DNA of 64,000 nucleotides from Lantana camara. Lineage: Eukaryota > Streptophyta > Magnoliopsida > Lamiales > Verbenaceae. Both the position numbers and the translations under genes were made by a program. Positions 1 to 11,942 of this stretch are shown piece after piece (the stretch's first letter is position 1; every line of letters starts with the position of its first letter). The DNA lies in the NCBI GenBank assembly GCA_037501455.1, contig CM074856.1:17009001-17073000 (forward strand). Direction: 5' to 3'. The notes under the pieces are model-generated. The model made no database searches. It had not been told where the DNA came from and worked only from the letters and a program-made list of their open reading frames with translations.

Positions 1-80
1 ATGTCAGAAAATTGTTTCGAATGTAATATTTTAATGCAAACAATAAATAATAAATTTAAAAAAAATAAAGTAATTGAAAC

Positions 81-2807
81 CTCTAATTGTTCGTAGAGTC
101 GCCGTTGGACATCCATTTGCAGTCTTAGAGCTTCAACAATCTGCGTCCAACTGTTAGTGAAAAGTCGTGTTAGTAAAGTTTAAGTTTTAAGGTTCTGCAA
201 AGAAAGTGGAATAATGGTAACTCACGTTTTCAAGTCCAACTTTTCTTCATTTCCTGCAGTTTGCATATCATTGAAGTTCAGTGACTATCTAAATGACTCC
301 AAAATTAATTACATGCATATAATTTACTATCAATGAATAGGATAAGAATGCAATGACATGAATTATATTTTAAATTTTACGATACAAGATAGGATGATAA
401 TAATATCAAAGGAAACAATTAAAGGAGATGAACCCTTAGATTTTGCTTGTTGCATGGAGGGATAAGAGTTGGAAACTTTTATTTGGAGGGATCACAACCT
501 CTAGTTTCCAATATATATATATATATATATAACCTTATTGTGTCATATTAGATATCGTGTTTGATATTTCTCACGTGAAAAAAAAAAAGTATTATTACAT
601 TCGTGTCATATCGTATCCGAGTCATTGTATTGGTATACCGTATACATGCAACATAAACTAGACAAGTGATAGATTTTGAGAATACTACTAAGTAGTGTAG
701 CTTAGCATTTCAATGCTATGTTAACTTAACCAAAGATCTTGTTTCTCAGTTCCTAAGAAAACTACTATAATCAGAAATTTCGTGTTCAAATCGCTGAGAA
801 TGCATCTACGATAACTAGAGAACTCGTGTTGGAGTCCGTGAAAATACAACTAACTTTGGTAGGGAGAACTTTGCAACTAATTGGTCTAACTCGATCTGAA
901 CTCAGTTAAATGGAATATATATATATATATTGTATAAGATAGATTTTGAGGGTTACCCTAGCAAATTATACAAAATTTTACCGTGATTTGTGAAATTACA
1001 ATAATATTTCATGACCTAATAATAGTATATTATAATCATGAATATAAAATCAAATATTAATCGTTAAGTAGGACTAAATATTTATAACAAGTTTAAACTA
1101 AGTCACCAGAAGTCATCAATTCATATATAATATATATAAATAACATGGGAGAAGTATGTATAATCAGACCACTGTGAATATAATTATTTTTATATTTATT
1201 GTAGTGAATTCCAAATATATGTATAAACCGTATCTCATATATAGTACCTTGGGTTGTTTTAGGCATTGGTTGCTCAACGCGATACTTCTGTATGTAAAGA
1301 AAGAACACAAGATTTTCAGAAAAGAAATCCATATATATATATATATATATACATTTTTGAATAATAAGTAGTAATTTTATGAAACCTGTAAATGGCTTTT
1401 AACGTGAAATATGGTCAAGCCCTCGCATTTCATTAGCTTTAGGATCCCCTTTGGTGTTGCCTCTGCACTCAATCAAGATAATAGTTATTTGTGCTTTTAT
1501 ATATATATATATATTTGTACTATCCTTAACTATCAACCATTTTTATTTTGCAGCCTATATTAAAAAATCTTTAAATTTATGACCTTAGCTATTATTTTTT
1601 TAATAAAATACAACCTGATTCCACTTATTGTGTGACATATACATGAAATTTCTTTTACTCATGTAAATGAAATCAGACTACTTTGTTAGAAAATAATAGT
1701 TCAGGTTACCAACTTGAACATTTTTTAGTTTAGATTGCAAAGTCAAAAAACGTTTATAATTCAAGATGATACAAGTATTTATCCTTTTATTTATAAATAT
1801 ATATATATATGATTATTTAAATCCGTACTTTTGGGGCCGCCAAGACGATATACACTCTCGATGAATTTCTCATGGAGATCCTCGCTCCATCGAAGTCGTG
1901 TCTTGTTCTTGGTCGCCTCTTTTTCTAAAACAACATTGCTAGAAGTGATTAATTTATTCCCACCAGAACTAATCCGTCTGGATTTCTCTTGATGAACTTG
2001 TGTGAACTCATAATTTTCAACCTGTATCGATACATGGAAAAAAATGATTGTAAAAAACTCTTAAAACAAAATTTAATTACTTAGGGATAATAATTTATTT
2101 TTTTGTCCTATGCAGTCACAAACTGTTTGTAATGTCTACTTATACTTTAGAACAAAATAAGGTTAATAGTTTGTAGATATCCATTTTCTTAAACCCCCAA
2201 CTTCTGCTATACTCATCAATATGCGTTAAATTTCGGAAAATTTGAGAAAGTTTTAAGAGGAGAAAGAACAAGTATGTGCAAACACGCAGTCGATGCGAGA
2301 GGCTAACTATTTCTAATTTTCAATGGATTGAAATTCATCACTCACGTACGTCAATATCTTTTCCGAAACTTCGAAGAGGGCCGAAGCTCAAATCTCTCAA
2401 ACTCTCGGATATCCGCCGGTTATGCTCGAACGGTGAGTGGATCTTGCAATATTCTTGGCCGGTCGATGCCACCGGCTTCTCTCGATTACCGCAACAACAA
2501 GATTGAACAAGCGACTGCAAAGTATCTCTCGACTGAAAATCGTTGTCGTTTTTATCTACTAAACTAGCACAATCTGCAAACATACGATCCTATTCACGTA
2601 TCAAATCCAAACTTAACCCAAAATGAAAGGACATATTCTTCAACTATAGAAAACATTAAAGAATATTGTAAGTGTACCTGATATCTGAGGAAGCATATAA
2701 CCTTTCTGGGGTGACAAATTCTTGGAGTAAAACCCCTTCATTTCGGAGTAAGATCTGCTAATTAATGACCCAAATCTATTCTGGAAATCAATATGTTGAT
2801 TGTTCAT
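81..2807 (-). CDS. MYB-CC / GARP transcription factor (PHR1-LIKE type), partial, runs off left edge
   Basis: Minus-strand spliced gene. Exons read as 2807-2678 (ATG at 2807), 2573-2350, 2021-1829 and 1462-1386; their summed length, 624 bp, keeps one open frame and every junction has GT and AG. Exons 3 and 4 encode a GARP (MYB-like) DNA-binding domain: the [13 protein letters not shown] helix, then [16 protein letters not shown] and [12 protein letters not shown] further exon at 140-81 encodes the MYB-CC coiled coil ([17 protein letters not shown]), the dimerisation motif of the PHR1/PHL family. A small exon-like segment at 253-226 has good splice borders. Family members bind P1BS-type sites and govern phosphate-starvation or related responses; that role is known for the family and only inferred here. 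I could not find the exon that should follow HVKSHLQ (the KYR motif) between 1385 and 254, so the gene may be damaged or the exon is diverged. The last exons lie outside the window. Confidence 0.85.
681..937 (+). repeat. tRNA-derived SINE (family 1) in an intron of the PHL gene
   Basis: The insertion is bounded by a perfect 13 bp direct repeat (GATAGATTTTGAG at 668-680 and 938-950), as expected for target-primed retrotransposition. The body contains a degenerate box B (GTGTTCAAATCGC near 783) and shares the block TAGGGAGAACTTT with the second copy at 3341-3533. The 3' end is a TA-rich simple tail. It lies antisense to the host gene. Confidence 0.7.
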
Positions 2808-3340
2808 ATTTGACCTTCAAAGATTAATTACGAACTGACCAATGAGATACGAGCATACTCTTAACAAGAAATACCCACATTTTAATTTTTCCCTTTTTTA
2901 TGCATTATGAGAAATGAGAAGCATAGTGTATGTAGTCCACCAAGGAGGGCAGATACAGAGAAGAAACTAACAAATGAAATTAATATATAACTATTGAGTT
3001 ATTAGTATTAATAATTAACTTAAGTCTCCTAACATGTCAGCCGGCGAGGTCGACTAAGCTGAGAATAGAAATATAGAATAATTAATAATCATCAATATAC
3101 ATTACATAGTGCAAGCTTTTTCTTTTTTAATAACAAATAGTGCAATATTCTTCACTGGAATTAATTTTGGCGAATTAATGTCGAGGGGGTGTTGTCATTA
3201 TGTTTCCATGGGTATATGTAGAAAGTACCAAAATGGCATTTTGGCCCTTGCCAATTTATGACATAATTTTACTTTTTATTAAAAAAAGAGGACACACCCG
3301 GCTATAATATATCTTCTTGCGAACAGAATGTTCACCGTTA
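2808..3340. other. Upstream region of the PHL gene, no gene seen
   Basis: AT-rich sequence directly upstream of the minus-strand PHL start codon at 2807. It should hold that gene's promoter and 5' leader, but I see no convincing TATA box or other motif. There are no coding signs on either strand. Confidence 0.5.
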
Positions 3341-3533
3341 GTTTCAAGTGGTGTAACTTAATTGTTCGACACTATACTAGCTTAACTAGAGGTATCAAGT
3401 TCGAATTCCTGAGAAAGCAACTATCATTGATAGGGAGAACTTTACAAATTACACCCTAAGTGATTCGTCTCAGCTCGATTTATGAAAATGAGCTATAGAA
3501 TCCAAAAAAATAATAATAATAAATAAATAAAAC
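3341..3533 (+). repeat. tRNA-derived SINE (family 1), second copy
   Basis: The body has a box A-like start (TTTCAAGTGGTGTAA) and a box B-like AAGTTCGAATTCC, shares TAGGGAGAACTTT with the copy at 681-937, and ends in an A-rich AATAATAATAAATAAATAAAA tail. It is flanked by an imperfect 14 bp duplication (3327-3340 and 3534-3547, 11 of 14 matching), so this copy looks older than the first. Confidence 0.65.
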
Positions 3534-5522
3534 AATGTGTATCGTTAACTATAATGACTAGTTCTCTTACGACATGATTGATATAATGGAATGAGGTGAG
3601 AATGGAAAGAGTATTACCGCCTCCATTCCTAAACCTTGATTGGTACACAACATGATTAGGAATATGCTCATTCCTGAGGTAATGTCCATTCCCACAAATA
3701 TGAGATTACCCATTCATTTAGTCCACCATGGTATCAGTCATTCCCAATGTTTAGAATTTATTGTTATTTTTATATTGTTGTCACATCATTGTTAAATGCA
3801 TATTATATTTTATTATTTTCATACATAAAAATTAAATATTTAATCCCGCTCGTCCGTTGTAACATCCCGCTCGTCCGACTTATAAGGTACGCCACGTTTT
3901 AACTTTTTTATGTGTTTAATTATGTGATTTTGTGTTTTACGTGACCCTATTTTGAACTCTTTTTGAGTTTAGGGGCCCCTTTATAATTTTCTCTTTTTAG
4001 GGGTTTTTCGGTCATTGCTTGTTCGATCGAGATTTCGACCTCTTAGACCCCTTCAACGCGTTCGGGGCATCAAAACGAGTCCGTAGACTCTAAGTTTGCC
4101 CAATTCTAACGTCCTTTGCCCCTCCTACCATTCGTTGCGCGCGAGGACCCGGGATAAAACACCCGAATCCTCGTTTTTCGTACCAAACCGATCAGCAGCT
4201 CTCTCTCTTTTCCCGCTCTTTCTCTCTCCTCTCTCACGATACACTCAAAGTGTGAGAACACACACTAACCGAAACTCGCTCGTTTCTCGACGGATTTCAG
4301 CGAATCAATAGTCAATTTCGAAGAGGTCGACGACGCGGTCACAACCGTACCAAGATCTCGACCCGACGATGACCGATGACGGAGATATCGCCGGATTTCA
4401 ATCGCTCCTGGAGGGGGTGGCGGAGCCGCCACTTCGCCGGCTTTTCGCCGCGGTTTCCGGCGGACTTCCGGCGACACGCTCCCCAGACCTAGAAAGAGGA
4501 CCACCAGGCGTTTCGTCTAACATCGGCGGCGCGGCCAGCCGCACGCGCCGCCTGAAGCTCACGGCAGCTGCGCACGTCACTGTAGAGGCGAGTTTCGCCG
4601 CCGATGGGGCTTGATGGTTTCCAAGGTTTTCCGACCCCCTGAGTTCATTTCCTGCATCAATTTGAGTAAATTTTGGTCGTAGGTGGTGGTTCCGGCGACT
4701 TGAGCGGCGGCAGAAACTTCAGAGGACATCGGGGTCCCTTTTCGTCGATCTTTTGGCCACGGGCTCTTCATGAAAGTTATTCGGAACGACGAGAACTTTC
4801 AATCCCCATTCACGCGACTCCAGATTTGGCCATTTGGTGGCGGATCGCGTCGACGCAGTGGCGGTTCAACGGCGGAGATAGCTCCGGGGATAATTTTCGG
4901 TGACCACTATAGGGGTTTCGAAGAGCTCGTCACGGGTAAGACAATGTCTTTTACGGATTCGATTTTTGTTCACCAGTTTGGAAGTAATTTGATTTTGAAG
5001 ATTTTGGGGTTCATTATTGTAAGATCTGAAATTGGAGACGATTGGCTTGGAATTTTCAGAAATTGATCGAGGAATTGGAACGAGCTCGAGGAGTACTTGC
5101 ACAGGTGATTTTTTTGGGATTTTTCTGGCACGTTCCGGTGGCGGCGTTCCGGCGGGCTTCGGACAGTTTGTCCGCCTCATCGTGGTGAGGCCAACGCCAC
5201 TTTCCGTTCGTCAATTGGATGCCCGGTTGATTTGTTTTGAATTTTTGAAGTTGTTGTGAATTAATTGTTAATTGTAAATTTGTTCGTATATGCTCAACAA
5301 GTTGATGAATGCACGTTGTTTGATATTTGAAAATATGAAATGAATTATGGAATATATGAATTCATGATTTGTTGTTGATATTAGTCCCGTTTCATGTCAA
5401 TTGTTGTGTATAATTTTTGTACAAGGGGTGTTCATGTAATTTTAGAAAATACAAATTTGTATAACTTGAATTAATTAAACCTTATCATTTGAAAACGATT
5501 ATGCTAATTTTGATTAAGTAAA

Positions 5523-6606
5523 GGCTAAATTGCCAATTTAGTCCCACAGGATTGGTCTCTCATCAATTTAGTCCCGTGCTTTTGGAATAATTCAATTTAG
5601 TCTCAAATCCTAAAATTCTCAACCAATGTGGTCCCAAATGCTAACGGACGTTGGAAAACTAACGAAATTGACCATTTGACACGCTGACTGAGAGTTTGGA
5701 GAGTAAAAAACAGAACCCTAACACATCCAATTTACTCATTCATACTTCCCCCAAATATTTTACCATTTTTTTTACAAAAAACCCTAGGAGCCAAATGATC
5801 GAGCCAAATCCCTGCTTGTGGTTCGATCGAGAGATCCGACACGGTCACTCTATTTATTGAGAAGAAACTTCCGTCCGACTACTCGAAATCTGCACAGGTC
5901 GAGGCAAACGTAAGCTCCGAGGCCAACTCGGGGAAGGTGGGTGTGAGACCCGGGTTGGCACTCCGACGCTCAAGTCAGGTTCGAATAGGATGATCGAAGT
6001 GATTGAGCGGTGAAAGAGGTTAGGTGAGAAAACTTACCGTGCAATAAATGAGGGGGAGCTATATATATGGTGAAGAGAGAGAAGTTACCGTCTCGACATG
6101 TCGGCACGGGGAGCTGACAGGTGCCCCACTAAGACCAACATTAAATGCGTGGTCGGCCACTCTACTAGTGGACTAATGTGCTAGCCGGTCGAAGGGCTTG
6201 GGTCGCAAGAACCGGTCTGAAAGCCTGACCAAGGGTCGACGGCTAAAGCGGTAATTTATGTGCGGTAACTGGATGTCCGACCAGGTGATCGAGATATGAT
6301 CTTCGATCATACAAGTGGAGTGAGGTGATTGGTCCAACTCGACAGCGGATACATGCTACGTCACCCGCGGCCTTCGATTTTCTTCGATTTGTGGAGAAAT
6401 TTTCAAAATTTCTCCACAATAATACTCTTACATGTTTATTACTGTCCAGAAATTTGATCAATCCCGTTAGTTTTCTAACGTCCGTTAGCATTTGGGACCA
6501 CATTGGTTGAGAATTTTAAAATTTAGGACTAAATTGAATTATTCCAAAAGCACGGGACTAAATTGGTGAGGGGCCAATCCTGTGGGACTAAAATGATAAT
6601 TTGGCC
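5523..6606. mobile_element. Non-autonomous Mutator-like element (MULE) inside the large LTR
   Basis: Terminal inverted repeats of about 140 bp, roughly 90 percent identical by eye, start GGCTAAATTGCC and end AATTTGGCC. The insertion has a perfect 9 bp target duplication (TTAAGTAAA at 5514-5522 and 6607-6615), diagnostic of the Mutator superfamily. The roughly 800 bp interior is GC-richer than its surroundings and has no transposase. It may be captured or LTR-derived sequence; a TATATATA box lies near 6060. Confidence 0.85.
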
Positions 6607-7893
6607 TTAAGTAAAAGTTGAATTATTATGCCTTGGATGATTAAATTTGAGACTTTTGTAATTAAAGTTTAATTACCTCAATTGAATTTGAATCTATTAT
6701 GCAACGTATGAATAGTATGAACTTTGAATGGTTAAATGGCTTAGTCGGAATTTGGTATGTAACCCCGTGGGTCTAAATGAATTCGTCACATGCTATTATA
6801 TGATATGATTGGCCTTGTAATATGTGGATTTCGTATAAAATGTGAAATATGACTTGAATGGAACTTATAGGATTTAATTAGAAACTTTTGCACGTAAGAA
6901 ATAATTTATTCGTACGAATATGAACTGGTTATTTGATAAATGAATTGATATGAAATTATATGATTTGCATCGCCTTTCATTTCCTTCTATTTACATTAAT
7001 TGTGAACATAAACATGTCCTAATGTTTTGTTTTGCATGTAATTAATAGAAATTTGAACCCTGCTTATGTGATTGCATTTGTCGTGCGTCTCTGTGTGGTT
7101 GTTTATGTCTGAGTCTGAGTCTGAGTTCTGTGTTGTGTTTTGTGTGTTCAGTTGGTACAGGTGCACCCGGGGTGGTGACTAGTGGGTCGTGCAGGTTTCG
7201 GGGTGGACCATTTGCTGTGTCTTCAGCTTTGTCTGGTACCAGGTGAGGTTAGGATATAGTTATATCCTATCGCAATGTGCTCGTTTTCGAATGTATGCGA
7301 TTTATAAGCCTTATATATACGTAAATATGTGTGAAATATGTACTTTGATGGTTTTGTCATAAGTTTGAAAGTAAGAAACGCTATGTACGAGCCTATGTAT
7401 GCTTAGTTTCGATATGTTATGATTTTGAGGTTAGTCCGAGTGATATGTACGTACGATATGATAAGTATGATATGCATGTGATATGTCTGTCTGTCTGTAG
7501 CGTGATGTGGCTTGTGAGTTAAGCTTTGTGATAAGTGTGATTTTTGCGTTATGCCTGGGGCCCCGACGATAGGATCAACCCGGAACCCACCATGAGGAAA
7601 GTGGGGGATGGAGTCCTTGGGTGTGAGTGTCATGAAACTCATACCCTGACATATTAGTGAGGACGGTTAGGGTGTGTACAGCCCTTCTATCACACGGAGA
7701 GGAGGTATCTGTGTTTGCCTTATGTTTCATGATTTGCATTTTGGTTTTGAGTTTTGTTTGTCAGTCTCAAGTTCGTGAAACGGGGGTAGATTCCTAAATT
7801 AAGATAAAATTTGGTATACTTTCAATCTAATAAAATATGCTCCGGTATGTGTGCTAAGTCTGCATGAACGTGTGCTAGTCTACATGAACGTGT

Positions 7894-9835
7894 TGTTGGA
7901 AAACACGAATCAGAAAGCAGCGGAATTTAAAAAAATTTCCCAACAAAAGGACCTTGGACTCGCAATCGTGTAACCAAATTCGTAGAGATAGAAAACTTAC
8001 TTTTCTTTTTATTCTTTCTTGAAGCGTTTCAAGCCACCCAAGAACGCTCTTCTCGCGGCTTGATCCCCTCTCCTTGGTAAAGCTCGAATCTTCAAACTTC
8101 TAACTTGAAGTCTCTAGAGAAAGTCCACCAACTTGATCACAATCTAACTAGTAAGGATGCTAGTTCTCTAGTTAGTGTTTAGGCTTAACCTAGGGTTTTA
8201 TTTAATCTTGGAGAAAGGAAGGTGTTCAACACATGAACCAAAAGAATTGCCAATTAGCTCTAAAGGGGAGCATGAGCTCCCCTATATATAGGTAAGGGAG
8301 AGGGGCGCCGATCCTATTCCTTGTTGGGCAAGGATTTGGTTCCTCTCTCTCCTATTACTTGATCATCAAGTAATTTCCAACTTTGACTTTGAATTCTAAT
8401 TCAAATCAACTTTCAAGAGAGCTAAAATATCCAAACTATTTTTGGATAATTTTATACTTTATTTATTTAAAATAAATAACTTATTTTATCTAATTAATTA
8501 ATTCATAATTAATTAACTAGATTAATTTTCTCCAAAATTAGACTTTCTTTTTAATTCAAAATTAAACCAAAGTCTATTAAATAATTAACACATTTAATTA
8601 TTTAATATATATATACAATATATATATTCACACGTGTGGGACACGTGTCACAAGGACACGTGTCACTCACGTGACCCACACGTGTGGTTTCACACGTGTG
8701 GAACCCTCTAGGCCCGATTAACTCGTTTAATCATTTTTAAGCCTCAACTCATGTAACCAAGTTGTTGTGTGTGACCCTCTAGGTTCTCAATTCAATTAGC
8801 AGTGACCCTAATTAATTAATTCACTAATTAATTAATCAGTCCACAGATTAAACGACCATAGTCTAGCAACAGGTGTTTAACCCCTAGCTGAATTGGAATG
8901 TTCGGATTCGACAGAACCTTTAAGTCATTGATTCATGTGAGATACAATCCTCCTACTTACTATCTCTCAACCAAGATCTAGGGTAAGGGAATAATCAGAA
9001 CCCTAATAAAGCTAAGTGCATTTCATATCCATTTGATCTCAATCCAAGAAACCCTTTTCTTGATGTCTTGATCTACTGCCTTGGCCAAGGACTCCATATG
9101 GCATATGAATGACTTACACAATAAGAGATCACCTTGCAAATGCAAGTGTAGGTCCTTTCTTGATTCTCATTCACTTTCATGAATCACTTGTGTAGCCCCA
9201 GCATAAGCCTTGAATCAGTTGTCTAAGGCGACACCCTTTAAAGCTTATACCTAAGACTACAGAGTTAACTCATAAAGTGACAAGGAACCTCAAGTCTAAG
9301 GATCAATTAATCACATCAATGACTCGTGAGATATTTCCTAATCTGGAAGTTTCCATTTCCTGAAATAGAAACTTCCTTTCCCATTTAGGAATGTTCTCAC
9401 ACGGGGCACCTCAGTGAACTTACTTATTAAAGTAAGCACCCTCATGTATCACGCACGTATCAACTATACACTTTGCACCTCCATGAAACAAGGTGGTCCT
9501 TCTTAAAGGCGTGATCCCACAAGCACGCCTTAGAGGAGTCAGGTTGACACTCCCACTGTCTGTAGGACTCATCGGCTTGGAGTATTTTACTAATCATGAC
9601 TTATGTGATATAGGGCTCGTTTCATGAACCATTTCACCTAAATGGTAGAGTCCTAAAGTCATCAGGATTAGGGGAGTTCTCATACATGCACAGATAAAGT
9701 AAACGCATACCAAACAAGAGCATATAAAGAAGTGTTGCCTCAATTCGTTATTTCATTCAAAGATTGTCTGTGATTACAATAAGGAAAAACATAAAGCGGA
9801 TATACAATCGGCTTTCTAGGGCACTATTCCTAACA
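7894..9835 (+). mobile_element. Copia-type solo LTR, 1942 bp, nested in the large LTR
   Basis: The ends are TGTTGGAAAAC and TTCCTAACA, with a perfect 5 bp target duplication CGTGT (7889-7893 and 9836-9840). There is no gag or pol and no second LTR. TGTTGG...CCAACA-like ends are common in Ty1/copia elements, but the superfamily cannot be fixed without a coding region. A CCCTATATATAGG palindrome (about 8279-8291) is a candidate TATA box, and a cluster of G-boxes sits at 8631-8698. Confidence 0.75.
8631..8698. promoter_or_regulatory. Cluster of six G-box (CACGTG) palindromes in the Copia-type LTR
   Basis: CACGTG occurs at 8631, 8642, 8657, 8668, 8679 and 8693, spaced 11, 15, 11, 11 and 14 bp. 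Most copies sit in the longer palindrome ACACGTGT. CACGTG is the core bound by bHLH and bZIP factors, including ABA- and light-response regulators, in plants. The function here is inferred from the motif only. Confidence 0.7.
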
Positions 9836-10254
9836 CGTGTGCTAGTCTGCTTGAGTTTGATCGTATGTTTTGAGTTATGTTTAAGCTAAGTTTTGTTTGT
9901 TCTGTTTTGGATAAGTCACCCTACATATATTATCACGAGAAAGAAATGTTTTGGCGTGCAAAAACTAATCCGGGATTCACGAACATCTAATTTGTACGTG
10001 TTGTGCTCTGTATATATGTAGGTGTGTGTGGGTAACCCCTCGCGCAGTCTTTGGACTGTCCCCTTCCCCTTTTATGTTTTTAGTTTGCAGGTTTACTTTG
10101 GAAGTCTTTGGAGTTCGTGCTAGGCGGCTGTTAGTATCTGTTGAGTCTGTGTCAGTCTGTCTGAGGTTGTTAAGTGTTTTATTTCGAATTTCGTTTGTAA
10201 ATTTTGTATAAGCTATGTTATGTGCAGGTTCGCATTTATGATTTGAATGTATAG

Positions 10255-10405
10255 AATTCGGGACAGGTTAGGACAGGTGTTCGGATTAGATGAACCCGTT
10301 GTGATTGTATGATTATTCGGGACAGGTTTCTAGGACCAGTTGAACCCGTCTTGTTGTGTAATTGTTCGGGACAGTATAGGACAGGTTCGATCGTTTAGTT
10401 GAACC
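10255..10405 (+). repeat. About 2.5 copies of a roughly 65 bp tandem repeat near the end of the large LTR
   Basis: The block 'TTCGGGACAGG ... GTTGAACCCGT' recurs at about 10257, 10316 and 10368, with the variants TAGATGAACCCG, AGTTGAACCCG and AGTTGAACCTG. It is part of the LTR and not coding. Confidence 0.6.
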
Positions 10406-10855
10406 TGTATAGTTGACTTTGATGTATGCTTGATGTTGTCATCCTTATTGTATGAAAAGATTTTAAAAAGTTGGCATTTCGTACTGCTTCCGCTGTCATG
10501 TTTCGCATATTCTCTTTTGTACAGGGTTAGGTACCGCCTAGCTAGTGTGTGTGTTTTCGTTTATCACCCGTTCGCTGTGACTTGGTGCGTGTGCGGACTC
10601 TCCATTTCGTACACGTGTCGGGTCATAGTGCGGGGGTGTGGTGCCCCACCGCTTGGGGCGTTACATAATCACATTGAAAATTTAATAAATTATATTAAAT
10701 ATATGTAAATATAAATATATTATATATTTAAAAAACATGTTCAAAATATTATTTTATTTATAAATTTTATAAATTCAAATATTTTACAAAAAACAAAATT
10801 TGACATTTATATTAAAATTTATTTTTAAATATCAAGCAATACATTAAATACAATA

Positions 10856-10857
<2 letters not shown>

Positions 10858-10911
<54 letters not shown>
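10858..10911. repeat. (TA)n microsatellite
   Basis: About 26 uninterrupted TA units in the residual Harbinger-like sequence, just left of the Tat element. Confidence 0.9.
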
Positions 10912-10914
<3 letters not shown>

Positions 10915-10983
10915 AAATTCACTCTCACACTCACATATATATAGTACATAAAATAAATATCATATATATAACACATTCGATAT

Positions 10984-11843
10984 TGATGAGACCTAAAATC
11001 ACGCTCGAATCAGAGCCGTCCACGTGTCAGCACATCGCTGGCTAAGGCCAAGACGCTCGCATTGATGGGCTCGTGAGCCTTCCCAGCCCACTCATTTGCC
11101 AGCTAATATAAACCGTCAAGCCTCGGACGACAATTCAGGTAAAGGGCTAGAACCGACGAGTTTGACGCTCGCATCTCGGCCCTCAGGGTTACCCTTCTCA
11201 GGGAAGCACCCACATGGGGGGCCCCATTAATGACGCTCGGGATTTTGGCGGTCAAGGGTCATCTATCATGGGGAGCCCATCTGTGGATTGTTCGAGCGTC
11301 ACCAACGCTCGGGAGTGACCCTACTTCTCATGCGACGGATCCTAGCCTTCACAAGCGGGTTTTGGTCCATCATCCCGCGCGACCCTCGCCAACAACCTCT
11401 GACACAAAGGTAGTGCGCACCATTGTACCTGACACGCCGCCTCCTTTGCAGAAACGTCACTCTCACACCCTCACAGGCTGCCACGTGTTAAGGCAACACA
11501 GGTTTGGGACCACACGGTCAATTTACCCATTTACCCTCGCCCCTAACATATAAATAAGGGGAGAACACATGCATTCTGCCCTAAGTCATCTTCTTCACTA
11601 AATACCACACAACCGAACTGGGCATCATCTTTCCTCTGCATCTTCATCTTCTCAAAAGTCTCATATACTCCACCATTTTCTGCACCTTTGCTGCACGATT
11701 TCTTGGTGTTATCCTAGCTGGAAGAACCCACGCTCATTGGAAACCCAGTTCCTGAGGCTCCTACGCCTGTGATGGTCTTCCCTCCTACATACAAATTCTA
11801 AAGTGATTGGTGTCTAAATCCTTCACAAGTTTCTACACCATCA
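10984..11843 (+). repeat. 5' LTR of the Tat element
   Basis: 860 bp, TGATG...CATCA ends. The U3 part is rich in the octamer GACGCTCG and its complement. A TATA box at 11549-11556 precedes the likely R region. Confidence 0.93.
11549..11556 (+). promoter_or_regulatory. TATA box of the Tat LTR
   Basis: TATAAATA followed by AGGGGAGAACACATGCATTC; a transcript start about 25-35 bp downstream is expected. The same box occurs in the 3' LTR and, diverged, in the reverse solo LTR at 33025-33927. Confidence 0.75.
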
Positions 11844-11866
11844 TTTTTTGCGCCGTCTGTGGGAAA
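11844..11866 (+). other. Primer binding site of the Tat element
   Basis: Directly after the 5' LTR: a short T run, then GCGCCGTCTGTGGGAAA. This GCGCCGTC-type site at this place is usual for Tat/Athila-group elements. The matching tRNA was not checked. Confidence 0.7.
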
Positions 11867-11942
11867 TCCATCATCACCGTCTTCATCATCATCTTTTTCT
11901 TCCCTAAAAGCTAGTTGAAAAGTGACACCAGCGACTCTCAGC

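Larger units (their letters stand above)
3858..10665 (+). mobile_element. Large solo LTR (Ty3/gypsy-like), with two nested insertions
   Basis: It starts TGTAACATCCCGCTC and ends GGGGCGTTACA, inverted LTR termini, and is flanked by TAATC at 3841-3845 and 10666-10670. Subtracting the nested Mutator-like (5523-6606) and Copia-type (7894-9835) insertions leaves about 3.8 kb with no gag or pol, hence a solo LTR. The orientation given is arbitrary because the ends are symmetric. Long LTRs with TGTAAC/GTTACA ends are known from chromoviruses of the Tekay type and from Retand/Ogre elements; I cannot decide between them. The GC-rich block 4100-5260, with several short open frames, is part of this LTR and I see no gene in it. 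Twelve extra bases at 3846-3857 separate the TSD from the TG end. Confidence 0.65.

Noticed and set aside
1093..1371. Two overlapping short frames in AT-rich DNA
   Set aside because: Inside an intron of the PHL gene and composed of low-complexity codons.
4096..5259. Several GC-rich open frames of 60-104 codons in the large LTR
   Set aside because: Overlapping frames on both strands, no domain, no splice logic; they follow the GC content of the LTR leader region.
11299..11553. Open frames inside the Tat 5' LTR, repeated at 22834-23157
   Set aside because: Present in both LTRs only because the LTRs are copies; they span U3/R control sequence and show no protein family.
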